Shown here one piece after another: positions 60,961 through 64,000 of a stretch of 64,000 bases of DNA. The notes under the pieces are model-generated. The model did not search any database. It saw nothing but the letters and a program-made list of their open reading frames with translations, and was not told where the DNA came from. The position numbers and the translations under genes were made by a program. Position 1 is the first letter of the stretch. Every line of letters starts with the position of its first letter. Source of the stretch: Chinchilla lanigera (lineage: Eukaryota; Chordata; Mammalia; Rodentia; Chinchillidae); NCBI RefSeq assembly GCF_000276665.1, contig NW_004955481.1, forward strand, positions 5,204,694 to 5,268,693, written 5' to 3'.

Positions 60961-61029
60961 CACTCCTGGAGCCGGCTGTGCATGACTGTACCCGACCCTC
61001 TATTGGGTATTTTGTCTGTACTTTCAGTG

Positions 61030-62350
61030 TTTGTTGTCCTGTGATCCCTCCCAGGGATGCAGAGCAGTGTACATCACTGCTGTTTCTCAATCAGGGGATA
61101 GCAGCTCTGGAGTCCCTTTTTACAACTTTGAGCAAAATCCAACAGAGTGCCTCCGCTTTCCCTATTTTTACTATGGGCCTCAGCCAAACCCAAGGTCATC
61201 CTCATTGACTGTTAGGATAAATGGCAGGGTCGGGTCACTGACTTGTAGGACTGGTACCAGCCCTCTTTGAGTCCTGAAGAGGAGCCTTGCTGTCTGTCAG
61301 CTGTATCATTCATTTCTGGGTCATCTAATTGCATTGGGAATTATTTTTGTCTTATCAGACCAAAACACACCCAGGAATTTGACAGTGAAACCAGTTCCTC
61401 GGACCCTGTCTTCATTCACGGCCCACCCCAGGCCAGCACAGCTTCTTTCAGATTGTGCACAGCAGCTTTCAAATCTGCAAGGCAATCAGAGGTTAACATG
61501 ATATCATAAAAGAATGAAACAGTGGCACAGAGTGTGGCTTGGCCCAGGGGGCAAAGTCCTGGGCACCAGGCCATGACATAAAGTAGTGCTTCAAATAGCC
61601 TGTGGCAACATCTGGAACATCTACTTTCTGCCTTCCTGGTGAAGGCAAATTGGTTCTGACTGCCTGCATCAGGATGAGATCTTATAGTCATTTGCCACAA
61701 TTGGTCTGGCTTCTGAATAGGCCATAGAGAAGGGCTTGTGCAGGGCCTATTATACCTGCTTTTTCCAATTTCTAGACAGCCTGTCCCATTTCTTCATGAC
61801 CTCCAGGCTGTCAATACTGGTGCATGGTGTGGATGTCCCCAGACTGCAGCTTTTCCCACAAGAATTTGCAAGCAGAATTTGTCCTGCATGGTGTCAAGCA
61901 GGGCACCAGTCAGTTTGTCCACCCCGGTATGTATTTAGCAACAGGGGAAACATGAACATCAGAAGGGTCCTGACCCATGGACAACCTGAAGCTCTTGCTG
62001 CCTGAGCCCAGGGCCTGGCTCAGCTCTGGCAACACTGAGAGCGATGTCAACTCTCCCAGTTTTTCTGTCATGGGCAGATCCTGTGGCTTGTTCAGTGGCA
62101 CCAAAGGTGCATTGCACGCAGGTCTGCATGCCCTGGCCATGGGCAGCTGCTTTAGGGCTCCATCTGAAATCTGGGTTCTCACAGGTTCCCCGCTCCCACT
62201 GCCAGTGATCTGAGTCCTGGAACCACACCATGAATGCCCATTTCCTTAGTGAGACTGTCCCTGTCTTTTATGTGTGCTAAGCGGACAGCCATCAGGATTG
62301 TCCATATCTGACGCCATCTGACCTTTTGTGGTCCCATAGCCGGTTCGTGG
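61030..62350 (-). pseudogene. Second ERV pol remnant (antisense)
   Basis: Minus-strand frames show a protease-RT linker and RT-like segments, including a catalytic-loop-like region followed by DIMLTSD (about 61.5 kb) and an RT-thumb-like stretch (about 61.3 kb). Stops and frame changes are frequent. It is opposite in orientation to the 46-60 kb ERV and seems a different family. Confidence 0.5.
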
Positions 62351-62359
62351 AGAGTTAGC

Positions 62360-64000
62360 TCCCGCTGGGGCTTGGGCCACCCACCCCTTGTTTTGCTTGT
62401 TTCACCAGTGCCTGCGACTCCTTGGCTGTATAGGAATGGGTAGAGGTGGACAGTCCTTTCAGCCCACCTCCCCAGCTAAGTACTCTTCTCTCGCCACCTT
62501 CTGGCGAATAGCAGGCATGCAGCAATACCCGGGGAATCTCCGAGAGAGGGGAATTTAAACTTAGGGAGGAGGCTGTATTTCCTGTGTTCCATAACGTGGC
62601 TGTGGCAGCCAGCGCTGTTTTAGGCTCTCCTCAGTCCATTGCACTGGGATGGGGGTCGCTGGCATGGCCAGCATGTTGTGCCACCGTTGCTGTTCTTGTC
62701 CCTGCAGTTGTGCTAACTGCAGAGTCAGTTGTCAGGTCTTAGAGAGCTGGCCAGGTGTGGGCAGGAGGCGGGTGATGCCCCAGTGCCTGTGGCCGCCTGG
62801 CTTCCACCCCACTGTGTTTCTGTGCACCCCTGCCCGCCTCCCGCTGGTTGCCTTGGGACTCTTCCCTGTGTCATCTCCTGGGCGGGGCAGGGCTGTCCCT
62901 GACCAGTGATGGGCTTGGGGCCCTGCTTGGAGTCGGTCCTGGCTCTGGAGTTTTCTTGGGCTTCCATTTCTTGGGTTTTTGGATTTCTCCCCAGGCTGGG
63001 CCCTCAAGCCCCTCTCATCAAGGTTGGCCTTCCCAGCTGCTCTGAAGGTGACTGCAGATGACCAAGAGGAGACTAGGGAGGAGTGTTGGCCCCTCCTCTC
63101 CGGGGCTCTCCTTTGCTGTCATGTGCGGGAGGGAACACTCACTTTCTCCTGGTCACCCTGGTTGTCCTGCCAACTGTGCCACCCAGCAGGGTTCAGGAGG
63201 CTGAAGTGGGGAATTCATGCGTGAGAGCCCCAGAGAAAGTACGCAGAGGCGACATCAGCAACACAGCAGCAGAGGGCAGCTGAGCAGAGCAAGAGCTGCC
63301 TGCGTCCTTATTGGTTAACTCTTATACAGGGTGTAGTCGTGTACTTACATTCATGTGTAGTGTCAAAGCCAGCATGCGTGTGTTTACTTGTGCTAAGTCT
63401 GGAAGCGTACTTACATGCCCCAAGCTTTGGTGACTTTGGAGCAGTACTCCACCTTGTAAGTGGTCAAAACACTCCCGCGATGAGTTTCCCGTTCTCTTTT
63501 CCAGCAGATCCTAGACCAGAAGTCAAGCCTATGTAAATAGCATCTGGGGAACAGCTGGAGATTGTGTTTCCTATGGCAGGGTCAGCTGTAGTGGTAGCTG
63601 GGGGCCATCCTCTGACTTACAGAATTAAGGCAGGTCCTCTGTAAATCTGACTGACATTTTATAGTATTAATGTATATAATAATTTCGGGAAAGGACTTTT
63701 AATTTTAAAAGAGTTCCTTGAGGGTGAGCTATTTATATGGCCTGCACTTATCACCCCAAAGTGCTTTAGTGTCAAGCCAAAGTTCCTTTCATGACAGCAA
63801 AGGCCTCCTTCTTCGGGAACACTGAGTTTTCCCTTGGCTTTTGAACCAATGAATCAAATAAATATGAGCTGACTTCATAGGAAAGACCATCCCTACTCTT
63901 AGGCATGGTTTCTGACTCGGCTGACTGTCCAAGTCCATGACAGTTGGTGCAGAATTCCCCGCCACAGTGGTGGCTCTCTGTGGTCGCTGGCTGACCTGTT
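62360..64000. other. Right end, no recognised gene
   Basis: Short unsupported ORFs only. The left part may continue the antisense ERV (gag side). I could not assign the rest. Confidence 0.4.

Overview
This is a mammalian, rodent-type genomic window. Two conserved vertebrate genes with canonical GT-AG splicing are embedded in B1 and ID-type (tRNA-derived) SINEs, L1, MaLR-like LTRs and endogenous-retrovirus (ERV) remains. The ID heads ending in a GGTACCGG-type sequence, B1-ID dimers and the absence of obvious B2 suggest a non-murid rodent (Castorimorpha- or Sciuromorpha-like). This is an inference from repeats, not a species call.

2-27 kb, plus strand: NOS2 (inducible nitric oxide synthase). 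I placed 25 coding exons (exons 3-27 by comparison with the 27-exon mammalian gene) from 2007 to the stop at 27266-27268. They join in frame into about 1113 residues. The first coding exon (about 37 residues) and the promoter lie left of the window. The heme oxygenase, calmodulin-binding helix, FMN domain without an autoinhibitory insert, and FAD/NADPH reductase are all intact.

30-44.6 kb, minus strand: LGALS9 (galectin-9), complete. Eleven coding exons run from the ATG at 44567 to the stop at 29918 and give 349 residues with two intact galectin carbohydrate-recognition domains joined by a four-exon linker. NOS2 and LGALS9 are tail to tail, separated by about 2.6 kb, as in human.

44.9-64 kb: no intact gene. 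A decayed gammaretrovirus-like ERV lies on the plus strand (protease, RT, RNase H/integrase, env TM, polypurine tract, 3' LTR). It is split inside the integrase by a nearly full-length L1 with a 13-bp target-site duplication, and that L1 carries two ID SINEs. A 3'-truncated U2 snRNA retropseudogene with a 13-bp duplication sits in the distal ERV part. A second ERV pol remnant lies on the minus strand at about 61.0-62.3 kb.

The least expected features are two inverted duplications of LGALS9 sequence in this right-hand region. One copies the promoter/exon 1 segment (about 60.05-60.72 kb, start codon changed to ACA, splice donor kept). The other copies last-intron sequence (about 47.98-49.82 kb). 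They suggest LGALS9 paralogues or their remnants beyond the window, as LGALS9 is known to duplicate in primates. I see no evidence for a wholly new biological system.
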